Source: Histomonas meleagridis (Eukaryota > Parabasalia > Tritrichomonadida > Dientamoebidae). From it: DNA of 64,000 bases. The stretch spans positions 2,463,501 through 2,527,500 of the forward strand of contig WSYJ01000186.1 of NCBI GenBank assembly GCA_020186115.1, read 5' to 3'. The notes beneath the pieces are model-generated. The model was not told where the DNA came from. It worked only from the letters and a program-made list of their open reading frames with translations, and made no database searches. How positions within the stretch are numbered: the stretch's first letter is position 1; each line of letters begins with the position of its first letter. Below, piece after piece: positions 48,805 through 58,270 of the stretch. The translations under genes and the position numbers were made by a program.

Positions 48805-49620
48805 ATAGAGAAAAATGGATATAAAAGATAAAATGAAATAAATAACATCAAAATATTGTATAAAATATTTAAGATCAAGTAATAGAGGGATATTGGAGAA
48901 ATTTTGAAAAAAAATTTCAATTGTAAATTACAAGATAACATCATAATATTATCATATTATTTTCTAAATTTAATATATATATACTCGTGTTATTATTCAT
49001 TTAATGCAATAGAATCATATTTAAATATGAAAAATAATAAGGATAATATATTTGAAAACAGGTTTTACAACTTTTTAGGTTTTTTTTATGCTTTTTGATC
49101 GTATTTTCTTGTTATAAACATTTTTATCTCCAAATCAAATAATAATTTACTAAAATAATATGGTAACATCAATTAGAATTATTATGTTGTTTATCATATT
49201 TCAAAATCAATTTTCATGATTTTTTAATTTTAAAATGGCTAGAACTCAATATTAACTGAATATAAATCAAAATTAACAAAAAATTTAAATATATCATATA
49301 ATTCTAAATAATGTAATAAACAGATTTATCGACTTTTTTTAATTTAAAGTGAAATTGATAATCTATCATAGAAAAATTAAAATTAAAATAATTGAGTATT
49401 TAACGAAAAGCATTGATAACGAAAAATATTTTATTGGTTTACAGATTAAAATTATAAATGTGTATTGATTTATTAACAAAACGATATTTTTTCGGCAGCG
49501 ACCGTTTATAAATCATGGATTTGATCGTATTTTATTCAATTTACTGGAGTGCAACTTAAATGCCGTTATCAAAATAAACGTTCTCTTTATAACACTTTTT
49601 ATTTAGCTGATTGAACAAAG
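48805..49620. other. AT-rich intergenic with promoter motifs at right end
   Basis: No gene seen. GCGACCGTTTA at 49498-49508 (reverse of TAAACGGTCGC) and CACTTT at 49593-49598 lie upstream of the coatomer gene. Confidence 0.4.
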
Positions 49621-52062
49621 ATGACTCAACTCCTAAACAAGCTGAAGACAAATAGAGCAACAAAAGAGATGGAAAGCACGAGCCATGTTCAAGGCTCTGT
49701 AATTTTCCAAGAAAGTCCAATTGATGTTGCAAAATGTCAAAAATATCTTATAAGAATTTTACATGCTATTTATAGTAATGAAAAATTTAGTGATATTGAT
49801 AAAGAAACAATTTTCTTTGCAATTACACAAGCTTATTCAAATAAGGATCTTCTTCTTCATAGACTTCTTATTCTTGTTTTAAAGTATCTTGATGTTCCAA
49901 AAGGTATAGCAATTATGGCCACTCATAGTCTTTCACAAGACATATCATCAGATGTCCAAATGAACAAAGCTCGAGCTGTTCGATTATTACCATCTTTATT
50001 ACCTTTTGATCAGCTTATTAGTCAAGAACGTTTTATCAAGCAAATCCTTTTATCACGTGAACCATTTCCATTAGCATCATGTCTTTCATGTGTTTTATCA
50101 TTATGTTTAAATGGACATTCTGATACAGTTAACAAATGGATTCCCGAGATTCATCAAGCTGCTTCACTTAACTCATATGCACAATCTTTAGCTCTATTAA
50201 TCATTTATTATTTACGACGTGGTGATGGAAATCTTCTTCGTAAAATGGCCACACAACTTCAAGACAAAACCAATTATTCATCACTTTCCTCCCATGTCAT
50301 GATTCAAGTCTGGTCAGAAGCTAATCAACTTTCACCAACAGAATCTGCCAATAAATATTTCAGGGCCAAACTTCAATCATCTTCACCAATCACCCAACTT
50401 GATGCTGCCCGTGCCATCCTCTCAAACGACAACAGTTCAAGCGAAGATGTTCAGGCCGCAGTCTCGAAACTGAACTCGCTTCTATCGTCCCCATCAAACT
50501 CGGCGGTTTTTGCATCTCTTCGAACTATTTCACAGTACTCAGCCAAGCATCGGGAAGAGTTTTCCAAGTGTAACACCATCTTAGAACGACTCCTAAGCCA
50601 AAGCGAGAGTAACATTTCAGCCTTAGCAGCCATTGCTTTGTTACATACTGGTTTTGAATCAACAATTGATCGAGTATTACCATTAATCTCACAGTTTGCA
50701 TCCAAATTAGCTTCAGATCAACAAAAGTCATTGCTAAATAGTTGCGTTGAAGTTGCACGAAGACATGTCTCAAAAATTCAATTTATCCTTAATTTCATGT
50801 GGAACACATTTCGATCAACAGATAACTTAGAAGTCCAACGAGTATTTGTTAAATCATTATTTAACTTGTCACAAGAAGTACAAAGCTCACAACCAATTGT
50901 ATTTGGATATCTTTGCGAATATGTTGAAGATTCAAAGTTTATAGAACTTACGTCATTGATTATCCATTTCTTGGGTGAAAAAGGTGTTACACAAGAAAAC
51001 AAAAGCGAAATTGTTCGATGTTTATGTAATCGATTATCATTAGAATGTGCGGAAGTTCGAGCAGCATCAATTGATGCATTAGCGTCATTTATCAAATGTG
51101 ATAATATCCGTGATGCAGTCCTCCGCATAATTAAACGACATTTAAATGATCCCGATGATGAAGTTCGAGATCGAGCAGTTTTTCATTGTCAAGTCATTGA
51201 GAATTCATATAATGATTTGATTGATATACCGAAAGTTAATATATTACCAATCGAAAAATCCGAAGAAAGAACTAATAATATAAGTAATGAAATCAAGATG
51301 AAAATCGTTGATACGCCAATAACTAAATATGGTAAGCCTCTTAATGAAGGAATGGTCATCAATGTAACTGACCAAGACGCAGATTTAGTTGTTAATTATA
51401 ACACGAAGATATATAACGACGTTATAATATTTGAATTCAATGTAACGAACACTTTAACTTTTTCAATAATCAATGTCAAAGTTATCCTCGACAACGCTGA
51501 TGAATTCGAAGAAGTCGAAAACATACAATGCGATAACATAAATACTAACGAGACAGGGACAGTGTATTATGTTATCAAACGGAATAAATTAAATTCGTTC
51601 GAAATCGGTATATTTCCAACAACAATAGTATTTCAATATGTTCAAGATGATATGAACGTTGACGAAGAATTCGTGATCGATGACTCCGTGAGATTAACTA
51701 TTGGCGATTATATTGATAATTATAATATTAAAGTCGGAGATTATGCTAATGAAAACAATGAATTTAAATATCAGAACATTGAAAAGATTATCATTAAAAC
51801 TATTAAAAACATGAACGACGCATTAAAACATTTTAAGGTTTGCGTTGGTTTACCAATAGATAATGAAATAATGAACGAAAATAAAAGTAAAATTTTGACA
51901 TTAAATGCAACAGCAGAATTGTTCAATCAGAAAATTGTTATAGTGTTAAAGATCGGTGTAAGAAATAACCGAGTGTTGACCGAGATTAGAGCTTATGCTA
52001 ACGACGAAAAATTGCCAAAGTCAATAACGGACGCAATAATATCACAGTTGGAAAGAAACTAA
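49621..52062 (+). CDS. coatomer subunit gamma (COPI)
   Basis: COPI vesicle-coat subunit of 813 residues acting in Golgi-to-ER transport after ARF1 recruitment. The N-terminal alpha-solenoid (about 1-540) has the family opening VIFQESPIDVAKCQKYLIRI, KDLLLHRLLILVLKYL, MATHSLSQDISSDVQMNKAR and KARAVRLLPSLL. A linker follows, then the two-part appendage domain (about 570-813, IFEFNVTNTLTFSIINVKVI; DALKHFKVCVGLP). Length is close to other gamma-COPs (about 870). The appendage end is divergent. The stop gives TAAA. The Sec7 ARF-GEF at 33602 acts in the same pathway, but the two are unlinked in expression terms. Confidence 0.94.
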   Translation: MTQLLNKLKTNRATKEMESTSHVQGSVIFQESPIDVAKCQKYLIRILHAIYSNEKFSDIDKETIFFAITQAYSNKDLLLHRLLILVLKYLDVPKGIAIMATHSLSQDISSDVQMNKARAVRLLPSLLPFDQLISQERFIKQILLSREPFPLASCLSCVLSLCLNGHSDTVNKWIPEIHQAASLNSYAQSLALLIIYYLRRGDGNLLRKMATQLQDKTNYSSLSSHVMIQVWSEANQLSPTESANKYFRAKLQSSSPITQLDAARAILSNDNSSSEDVQAAVSKLNSLLSSPSNSAVFASLRTISQYSAKHREEFSKCNTILERLLSQSESNISALAAIALLHTGFESTIDRVLPLISQFASKLASDQQKSLLNSCVEVARRHVSKIQFILNFMWNTFRSTDNLEVQRVFVKSLFNLSQEVQSSQPIVFGYLCEYVEDSKFIELTSLIIHFLGEKGVTQENKSEIVRCLCNRLSLECAEVRAASIDALASFIKCDNIRDAVLRIIKRHLNDPDDEVRDRAVFHCQVIENSYNDLIDIPKVNILPIEKSEERTNNISNEIKMKIVDTPITKYGKPLNEGMVINVTDQDADLVVNYNTKIYNDVIIFEFNVTNTLTFSIINVKVILDNADEFEEVENIQCDNINTNETGTVYYVIKRNKLNSFEIGIFPTTIVFQYVQDDMNVDEEFVIDDSVRLTIGDYIDNYNIKVGDYANENNEFKYQNIEKIIIKTIKNMNDALKHFKVCVGLPIDNEIMNENKSKILTLNATAELFNQKIVIVLKIGVRNNRVLTEIRAYANDEKLPKSITDAIISQLERN

Positions 52063-52455
52063 AATTCGTAATCTTTATTAATTTTTGTTTTCGATTTTTT
52101 GTTTGTTTAAGCTTAAGAAAAAACATGAAATCATTAGAACTTTTTGAAAACAGATTGAGTTGGAAATGATCGTTTTAGGAACTGAGCAGATAATGAATGT
52201 TATATCAAATTATATGTGCAGATGTATAAGCTTTAATCCTAAAATATTGTCTTCTCAGTATAATTATTGGTTCTTATCTCAATAGTTGCAGGAAAAATAT
52301 AGATTTTTCAGATAAAAAATATTTTTAAGATATACAGTATAAGCTTATACATCTGTTTTGGCACCTTTTTCATAAAGAAATTTTTTTATTTCTTTGTAAC
52401 CCGTCTTAAAAATTTTATATTTTAAAATAATATTTGGAAATTATTTAAAATATTT
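52063..52455. other. intergenic with a 15-bp terminal inverted repeat pair
   Basis: CAGATGTATAAGCTT at 52219-52233 and its exact reverse complement at 52341-52355 enclose about 107 bp of AT-rich sequence. No coding potential. It could be a small MITE-like element or a hairpin RNA. Confidence 0.5.
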
Positions 52456-53222
52456 AATACAGCACTTATTTGGACATCTGCAAATGGTCAATTAGAAATA
52501 GTTAAATTACTTCTTGAGCAAGAAGGAATTGATATTAATTCTAAAGATATTTATATGTTTTATTTTATATTTATTTTAATAATTTCTTATTTCAAAATAA
52601 CATTTGGAAATTATTTAAATTATTTTGGACTGCACTTATAATATCATTGGAAAAAGGTTACTTTGAAATCTTAAAATTACTTCTTGAACACGAAGGATTT
52701 GATATCAATGATATAAATATTTATTTGTTTAAGATAAATTTTAATTAAATCAAATTGGATTTCATTTTAAGATTTGAAGTTTCATCAAAAAATAAAAATC
52801 AGTACTTATTTATGCAATAGATGTTAGAAAGGTTGAAATTATTAATATACTTATTGCTCAAGGAATTGATATTAATATGAAATTAGTATATTTATTTTAT
52901 AAGAAATTTTAAATAATAATTTGATGTTTTAAAATAATATTTGGAAATTATTTAGACTATTTCAAACGCCACTAATATATGCAACTAATAAAGGATATAT
53001 CGAAATCGTTAAACTACTTATTGAACAAGAAGGAATTGATATTAATGCTAAAAATAATTGTTTATTTTGTTTAATGTTTAAATAAATTATTTTTGATTTC
53101 AAAATAATATTTGGAAGTTATTTAAAATATTTTATACATCACTTATATATGCATCTAATAATGGTAATAAAGAAATAGTTAAATTACTTCTTGAACAAGA
53201 AGGAATTGATATTAATGCGAAA
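52456..53222 (+). pseudogene. orphan ankyrin-module array A (five units)
   Basis: Ankyrin blocks lie at 52456-52545, 52626-52715, 52796-52882, 52963-53052 and 53133-53222. Each is open across its length; four are exactly 90 nt and one is 87. All four spacers are exactly 80 nt, although the sequences of units 2-3 have diverged a lot. Residues vary where ankyrin repeats tolerate change. No N-terminal domain or start precedes the array (upstream is coatomer 3' DNA), and candidate AG acceptors are lost in several units. Best read as a fragment of a DUF3447-ankyrin gene. Confidence 0.7.
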
Positions 53223-53250
53223 AATATAGAAAAGGTTATATTTTATTTTT

Positions 53251-53422
53251 CCCCATACATTAATGGGTATAATTTTTAAATTATTTTAGTTATTTTTTCC
53301 CACACATTAATGGGTCAACATTTTGTTGTTGTTGTTGTTTCTTATTTTTTTCCCCATACATTAATGGGTTAAAAAATTTACCACATAATAAGTGGTTAAA
53401 TAAAAATCATCATAAGATGATT
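53251..53422. repeat. cluster of five hairpin-forming inverted repeats
   Basis: Three near-identical palindromes of the form CCCAT-ACATTA-ATGGG lie at about 53251-53267, 53299-53314 (CCCAC variant) and 53352-53368, each preceded by a T run. Then come ACCAC-ATAATAA-GTGGT at 53380-53396 and AATCATC-ATAA-GATGATT at 53405-53422. Five different or repeated stems in 170 bp is far above what the surrounding DNA shows. The role is unknown: transcript 3' ends or viral/transposon-type structures are candidates. Confidence 0.65.
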
Positions 53423-53430
53423 GAGTAGGA

Positions 53431-53811
53431 TTAGAAATCTTCACCGAATATATCGTGTAAATAATCGATATCATTTAATGGATCAAAAAATGAATCTAAT
53501 TCATAATTACAATCATTAGAAGGAGTGTCAATAAATATTTCTGACGGATTAAGTTCATAAAAATTATAATACTTAAATTCTTCTTTTGATGTATCATAAA
53601 CTGGAACATTTTGTATAATGTCATTATCTAGCTGTTTAGGATTTATAGGTTGAGGTTGAGTTTGGTCAGTTTTGATTAACTTTGCTTTAGGATCAATTTC
53701 ATATCTCTCATTGTCATACATAATATACCGAGAACGAATGTGAAACTTAGGACGACCTGTTATAATACGCGAAAGCTGAATATATCTTAGAAGGATTATT
53801 CTTAAAGGCAA
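53431..53811 (-). CDS. hypothetical protein or fragment (126 codons)
   Basis: Open frame rich in Asp, Asn, Ile and Tyr (GRPKFHIRSRYIMYDNERY, then a Pro/Gln linker and an acidic end EIFIDTPSNDC ... DIFGEDF). It has no ATG at the far end (TTG only); the first ATG gives MYDNERYEID at 53721. It directly abuts the hairpin cluster at its 3' end. The upstream side overlaps an opposite-strand fragment. Not recognised; may be a 5'-truncated gene. Confidence 0.35.
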   Translation of the reverse strand: MPLRIILLRYIQLSRIITGRPKFHIRSRYIMYDNERYEIDPKAKLIKTDQTQPQPINPKQLDNDIIQNVPVYDTSKEEFKYYNFYELNPSEIFIDTPSNDCNYELDSFFDPLNDIDYLHDIFGEDF

Positions 53812-53978
53812 TTAATGGTTCATATCATAGGAAAAATTATCATTATATTAATGGCGAATTGGAATATGGTTTCCCGATTACTGATTTTGACTATCAATAT
53901 AAAGCATTTTATTTTCAAGAACCTAAAGATAAGCCACTATTTTATCAAAAAGAAGCGCGTATGCATTTTGTAATGTAA
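53766..53978 (+). pseudogene. 3'-terminal coding fragment, unknown family
   Basis: A 70-residue open stretch reads AEYILEGLFLKAINGSYHRK, NYHYINGELEYGFPITDFDY, QYKAFYFQEPKDKPLFYQKE, ending ARMHFVM and a TAA at 53976-53978. It lacks a start because a TAA precedes it, so it is the 3' end of a lost gene. It abuts the next fragment. Confidence 0.4.
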
Positions 53979-53997
53979 AGAAACTGACGTATGAAAA

Positions 53998-54708
53998 TTG
54001 CAAAGATATAAATTGGGAACAGTTCAATTAATTGGAAAAAAGGCATTTTTTGATTATGATAAAACATTTAAAGACGATGCATTAAGCAAAATTAATGTGT
54101 TAAAGTTTTTAGAAGAAGAAATGAAAGCAAATTACGCAACACAAATTTCAAATGCAATCACAACAAATGAATTAGACGAAATTGTTATAAAGGCTCAAAA
54201 TGAATCAGATGAAAATGAAAAAACGCAAAAAACTTTATCAAAGAATAAAATTAGTGAATTCAGTTTTCTTGAAAGTGATAAAGTTAAAAATTATCGAGAA
54301 GAAATTGATAAAGCATTAGATATCGAATCAATTAAAAAAATTGTTGAAAATGCACAATTACAAAATGAAGAATTGAAAGCAAATAAAAAAGAATTAACAA
54401 AAGAAGAAATTACAAAATTGGAATTTTTTTGTGATGCACAACAAGAATATATTGAAAAATTAGAAAGTGCTAAAACAGAAGAAGAATTTAACCAAATATT
54501 AGAAGAAGCAAAGGCAAAAAATGAGGAATTAAAGTCAAATGCAAACCCAGATGACTCCAATAAAGGTAACACAAACACTACTGCTGTGGCGATAGCTGTT
54601 CCTATTGCTGTGATGGTAGTCGCTGTTGCTGTAGTTATTGTAGTTGTTGTCGTCAGAAGAAAGAAACAAGAAAACAATAAAATTTATGATAAATCGCCTG
54701 AAATTTGA
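53998..54708 (+). CDS. GA-module surface protein, 5'-truncated
   Basis: Membrane-anchored protein of about 236 codons open from just after a TGA; the first ATG is only at 54121. It has three helical repeats of about 50 residues with the GA-module pattern (LxxLxxAQ..Y...IxxAxTxEEfxxIvxxAxxxN): INVLKFLEEEMKANYATQ, KVKNYREEIDKALDIESI and AQQEYIEKLESAKTEEEF each followed by IVxxAxxQNEELK. A Pro/Asp/Asn linker, one membrane span (TTAVAIAVPIAVMVVAVA onward) and a basic tail ending KSPEI follow. GA modules bind host serum proteins in bacteria; trichomonad surface proteins carry similar repeats. The missing 5' end, with no signal peptide, means it is probably not expressed as is. Confidence 0.6.
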   Translation: MQRYKLGTVQLIGKKAFFDYDKTFKDDALSKINVLKFLEEEMKANYATQISNAITTNELDEIVIKAQNESDENEKTQKTLSKNKISEFSFLESDKVKNYREEIDKALDIESIKKIVENAQLQNEELKANKKELTKEEITKLEFFCDAQQEYIEKLESAKTEEEFNQILEEAKAKNEELKSNANPDDSNKGNTNTTAVAIAVPIAVMVVAVAVVIVVVVVRRKKQENNKIYDKSPEI

Positions 54709-54832
54709 ATTCGCCCAAATTAATAGCAAAAACCGCATTAATTTGTAAAATAAATTTATAGAATTATTTAATTTTATTCTTTGTATGCAATGACTTCATT
54801 TGATTTATGTGTTAATATTTTAACTTTGATAA

Positions 54833-54943
54833 ATGCCGAGTGTGAAAAAGAGAGAAAGAAACAAATATTATGACGAACAAATGAAGCCATTGTCAATTAT
54901 AGGCATGTCATTACTGTCTGTTTTGGGAGTTATTTTATCCTAA
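54833..54943 (+). CDS. 36-residue tail-anchored-type micro-protein
   Basis: ATG-started frame of 36 residues: a basic N-terminal half (MPSVKKRERNKYYDEQ) and a C-terminal hydrophobic stretch (SIIGMSLLSVLGVILS) that could span a membrane. The stop is directly followed by A, giving TAAA. Layout resembles small ER tail-anchored subunits such as OST4 or SERP-type proteins, but no family match is claimed. Could be chance in AT-rich DNA. Confidence 0.35.
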   Translation: MPSVKKRERNKYYDEQMKPLSIIGMSLLSVLGVILS

Positions 54944-55655
54944 AATAAGAAATAAATTTGTTATAATTCGTAAATCAATGTTCATCAAATGCGTAATTAA
55001 TATCTTTTATGCATAAAAATATTTCAATTGAAATTGTCATGTCATTTTATAGACAATCAATAACAACAAATAAAATTTTTTATGAATTTAACATAGAATT
55101 CTAGAATTCTTTGTGCAAAAAAATTTATAAGTAGATTGGACAAGTATCTAATAGTTATAGCATATGCATGCTAGTATATATTAAGCATTATATATTACTG
55201 TAAACAAAAAAGGAAAAGAGATTTAAAATAAGGAGAATAAGCATATTTTGATGTGTTATAAAATTTGCTTTTAGTGTTATCATAAGCATACATATAAAAA
55301 TGTTTATACATTAAATAACATAATCAGCTAAATAATAAAAATGAATAAATTTTTAGTGCTGCAAAAACATTAAACATGCAATTAATTAGTTTTCAACATT
55401 CCTACTTACGTAATGGACTTGAACTAGAGCATCATCAGCATGATGATTCATACCCAAACAATTACACAATGGCTTTTGGAAGTTCATGATTTCTATGCAA
55501 TTCAGATTGATCAATTCAAAACAATAATTTTCAGGATGTGGGAAAAATCTCATTTACAATTAAATCCTTAAAAAAGAATACGCTTATGAACGGGGTGACA
55601 TTTATTTTAATAAAAAATATTTTAATTTTAATATTATTAATTTACAAACATTCGC
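54944..55655. other. intergenic, nothing recognised
   Basis: About 700 bp AT-rich. A small ATCATCAGCATGATGAT palindrome near 55430. No gene seen. Confidence 0.4.
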
Positions 55656-56705
55656 TTAGATCGGAGTTTCTATGGAATCTTTAGAAGCTGTTGGTGCTGC
55701 AAAACGACATCGGACCGAGAAAGATGAAGTTTGCTGAAATGGATATTTTCTTGGATTGGCAGAATTTATTTTAGTTTGGCGTGGGAAAAACCTTTGGTGA
55801 GGGTCAATCACTTGTCTTGCTGACAAGCGGATTGAGTTTGTGCTTGAGCATTCGATCATTGGTTTTGAATTTAATGGTTCTGAAGATCGTCTATGCTTAC
55901 CTGCATGAGCCTTGAGTACCATAGGATCGCGTAGGAATGCTACGGGAGGCCTTTGGTTTGGTGTTAAGATGAAGATTGACGATAAGATATATTTGATATC
56001 TGGTGGAAGATCACATGGTATTTTGAACGAGTTTGACGTTATTGTCTTGATCATAGTGAATATGTTTTTGGTGGAAAATGGTAGTGAATGAATGCAAATA
56101 TAACATAATATCATTCCTAAAGACCAAACATCCGAAAATGTGGATGGCTGACATGTCTTTAAGAAGTATTCTGGTGCAACGAAAGCTAACTGTGAAGGAT
56201 CTGGCGTTTGTAAAGCCCATGAAATGTCAGATGATAATTCATATATATCAGTAAAGAGTATTGTTAAGTTAGGTAAAACAAAAATATTACTGGGCTTAAG
56301 TGGTAAAGGATAAAATGACATTGAATGAAGGATTTGAACACAATTTAAAATACCTTTCCATATTTCCATAATCATATCAAGCGACAAGTTTGCATGATGA
56401 ACGTATTCCGAGAGAGGTTCATAAGTTATATAAGGTCTAATCAAAAAGAATTCTTCGTCAGTTTCGATTACTTCAGTAAAAGGTATAACGAAAGGAAGCT
56501 TTTTCTGGAATATATCTGCAATTTTTTGTCGGAATGAATTTATTTTATCCGCAGGATGAATAAAACTTTTTTTACAAATTTTACAAATGTTTAAAGTTTT
56601 ATTCTCACGATGTTTAATGAGGACAGTTGGGCCAAGGAACCCATGAGGCATCTCTTGCTCAATAGTATACTTTGCCGCGAGTGGTGCTCGTGATGATGGA
56701 ATCAT
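55656..56705 (-). CDS. protein pseudokinase
   Basis: The 349-residue protein keeps the kinase fold but not its chemistry. The glycine loop is degraded (PHGFLGPTVLIKHR). The beta-3 lysine is plausible (NICKICKKSF). The catalytic loop reads FYPLPLKPSNIFVL where active kinases have HRDLKPxNIL, so the catalytic Asp is missing. DFG is DIY (LFTDIYELSSD). VAPEYF keeps the APE motif, and DVWSLGMILCYICIHSLPF is well conserved in the C-lobe. A Ser/Arg/Pro-rich tail follows from about residue 270. Likely a scaffold or allosteric regulator. The frame extends one TTG codon further; start taken at the ATG of 56705. Confidence 0.8.
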   Translation of the reverse strand: MIPSSRAPLAAKYTIEQEMPHGFLGPTVLIKHRENKTLNICKICKKSFIHPADKINSFRQKIADIFQKKLPFVIPFTEVIETDEEFFLIRPYITYEPLSEYVHHANLSLDMIMEIWKGILNCVQILHSMSFYPLPLKPSNIFVLPNLTILFTDIYELSSDISWALQTPDPSQLAFVAPEYFLKTCQPSTFSDVWSLGMILCYICIHSLPFSTKNIFTMIKTITSNSFKIPCDLPPDIKYILSSIFILTPNQRPPVAFLRDPMVLKAHAGKHRRSSEPLNSKPMIECSSTNSIRLSARQVIDPHQRFFPRQTKINSANPRKYPFQQTSSFSVRCRFAAPTASKDSIETPI

Positions 56706-56900
56706 CAATTAGAGATTGAAAGGTAAATTTAAATTGGAGTAAAAACCTCCAACCTTTGTTTTATATTGAAATCACAAGTAAACCAAAAAAAGTTTTTACA
56801 CAAATAATGTTGTTCAAAAGTTGCTCATACAAGTTTTTGAGTTATTTATATGGACTTTTTGAAGCGTACGTTTTGTTAAGGCTCACTGAAAAGAACTTTT

Positions 56901-57872
56901 TCAGGTCGGAGCTACAAAGAAGTCGTTTGGAACAATGAGCCTTCTCATGATAATAGCAATGAAAAATACAAAGAAAGCAAAGAATGACGTGATGATGTCG
57001 CTCTTTAAATTGCTTTGAAATGATTCTTCTTCTTCACTATTCAACAAACGAATCGTCTCTGAATGCTGCGTTTCAATATTCCACGTGATGTCCCCGGGCT
57101 TCTCGATAGCACGGAATCCTTTTCTAGAAAAATGATGTCTTGTCAAGATTAACTCATCAATTATTACGACGACGATTGGAAATACAAAAGTATAAAAAAT
57201 TGCTTGGACAGACTCATCTTGGCTTGTAAAGAGAACTAGCATTGCGGCAAGATTCAAACCAATCAATACAATATTTTCAATATGAATCAAACGGAATGGA
57301 ATATGGATGTGAATAAAATGTATGATATAAGAAATAAGAATTGTGGATATTACTTGGAATAAAGAGCCGAAAGCCTGTGCAATATTTACAATGGCAAAAA
57401 TTATAGTAAAAACAATAAACGCAATTATAAACACGAGCTTTTTAACATCTGAAAATTTTGCTACAGCAAAAAATAGCATTGATGCGCTCATCATAATTGC
57501 ACTAGGAAATGAATATTCACTCAAACTAAAATCAATTGTTTTACTTTCAACACATGGAGGAGGCTGTCGAACAAGAGAAGACAATGGTACAGAGAATGTG
57601 TATGAGTATCCGATTTGATGAAGAAGTGAGATTAAACTTAAGCGAGTAATGTTATAAAGTCTTGATATTTTGAGGAATGAATTATGAGAACTGTATTTAA
57701 ATATTGTTGGTAAAACTATTAGTAAAATTAAGAGTAATAATAGTAGAGGATAAGGTTCAGTCCAGCCAAAAACTGGTGTGTATATATCCCTTAACGCGGA
57801 AAAAAAGGAATTAGTCAAAAAGCACTTGTTGAGGAAAGAATCTCCGATGGCATTTGCATAAGTTTCTTGCAT
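56901..57872 (-). CDS. polytopic membrane protein, PAP2-like candidate
   Basis: The 323-residue protein has six or seven hydrophobic segments (YPLLLLLLILLIVLPTIF; a later IVLIGLNLAAMLVLFTS; DIITSFFAFFVFFIAIIMR near the end). Between them SLSEYSFPSAIMMSASMLFF sits where PAP2 phosphatases have their SGH motif, and a later PFRLIHIENIVLIG where they have H..D. The histidines are not at the canonical places, so catalytic status is doubtful. It may be a lipid-phosphate or FIT-like relative or something unrelated. TAACGGTCTC lies 9 bp past the start on the upstream side (57881-57890). Confidence 0.45.
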   Translation of the reverse strand: MQETYANAIGDSFLNKCFLTNSFFSALRDIYTPVFGWTEPYPLLLLLLILLIVLPTIFKYSSHNSFLKISRLYNITRLSLISLLHQIGYSYTFSVPLSSLVRQPPPCVESKTIDFSLSEYSFPSAIMMSASMLFFAVAKFSDVKKLVFIIAFIVFTIIFAIVNIAQAFGSLFQVISTILISYIIHFIHIHIPFRLIHIENIVLIGLNLAAMLVLFTSQDESVQAIFYTFVFPIVVVIIDELILTRHHFSRKGFRAIEKPGDITWNIETQHSETIRLLNSEEEESFQSNLKSDIITSFFAFFVFFIAIIMRRLIVPNDFFVAPT

Positions 57873-58270
57873 TTTGCTATTAACGGTCTCTCATCGTACA
57901 AGTTTCAAACTTCATAATGGAATAAATGTGAATATTGTGCACAAAAACTTTATGCAATTTTTTAATATGTTTTGAAGATTTAATCGCATGCCAAAAGATA
58001 GAGTTCCTGAAGGGACGTATTGAAAAACAAATAAAACTATGAGAAAAAATGTATATTATTTAAATATGCTTAAATCATGATTTGGATTTGTGATAAAACT
58101 AATGAAGGTCTTTTCTAACATTTGGAAATTAAATTTTTGAAAAATTCGTTGACAAGTGATGGTGTATATTTGGTTGTGGAGTAGCAGTTTTCGATCATTT
58201 ATGATACAAATTCAAACTGTTTGAATAAAAGTGCATACATTTCCACTTTATCGTAAAAAAACTTAGTGTT
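57873..58270. promoter_or_regulatory. intergenic region with AAAGTG/CACTTT before DUF3447 gene
   Basis: TAACGGTCTC at 57881-57890 near the left gene's start. AAAGTG at 58228-58233 and CACTTT at 58244-58249 lie 22-43 bp before the ATG at 58271. Confidence 0.4.

Noticed and set aside
48904-49098. 64-codon frame rich in Tyr, Asn and Ile
   Set aside because: Composition is what AT-rich random DNA gives; no motif.
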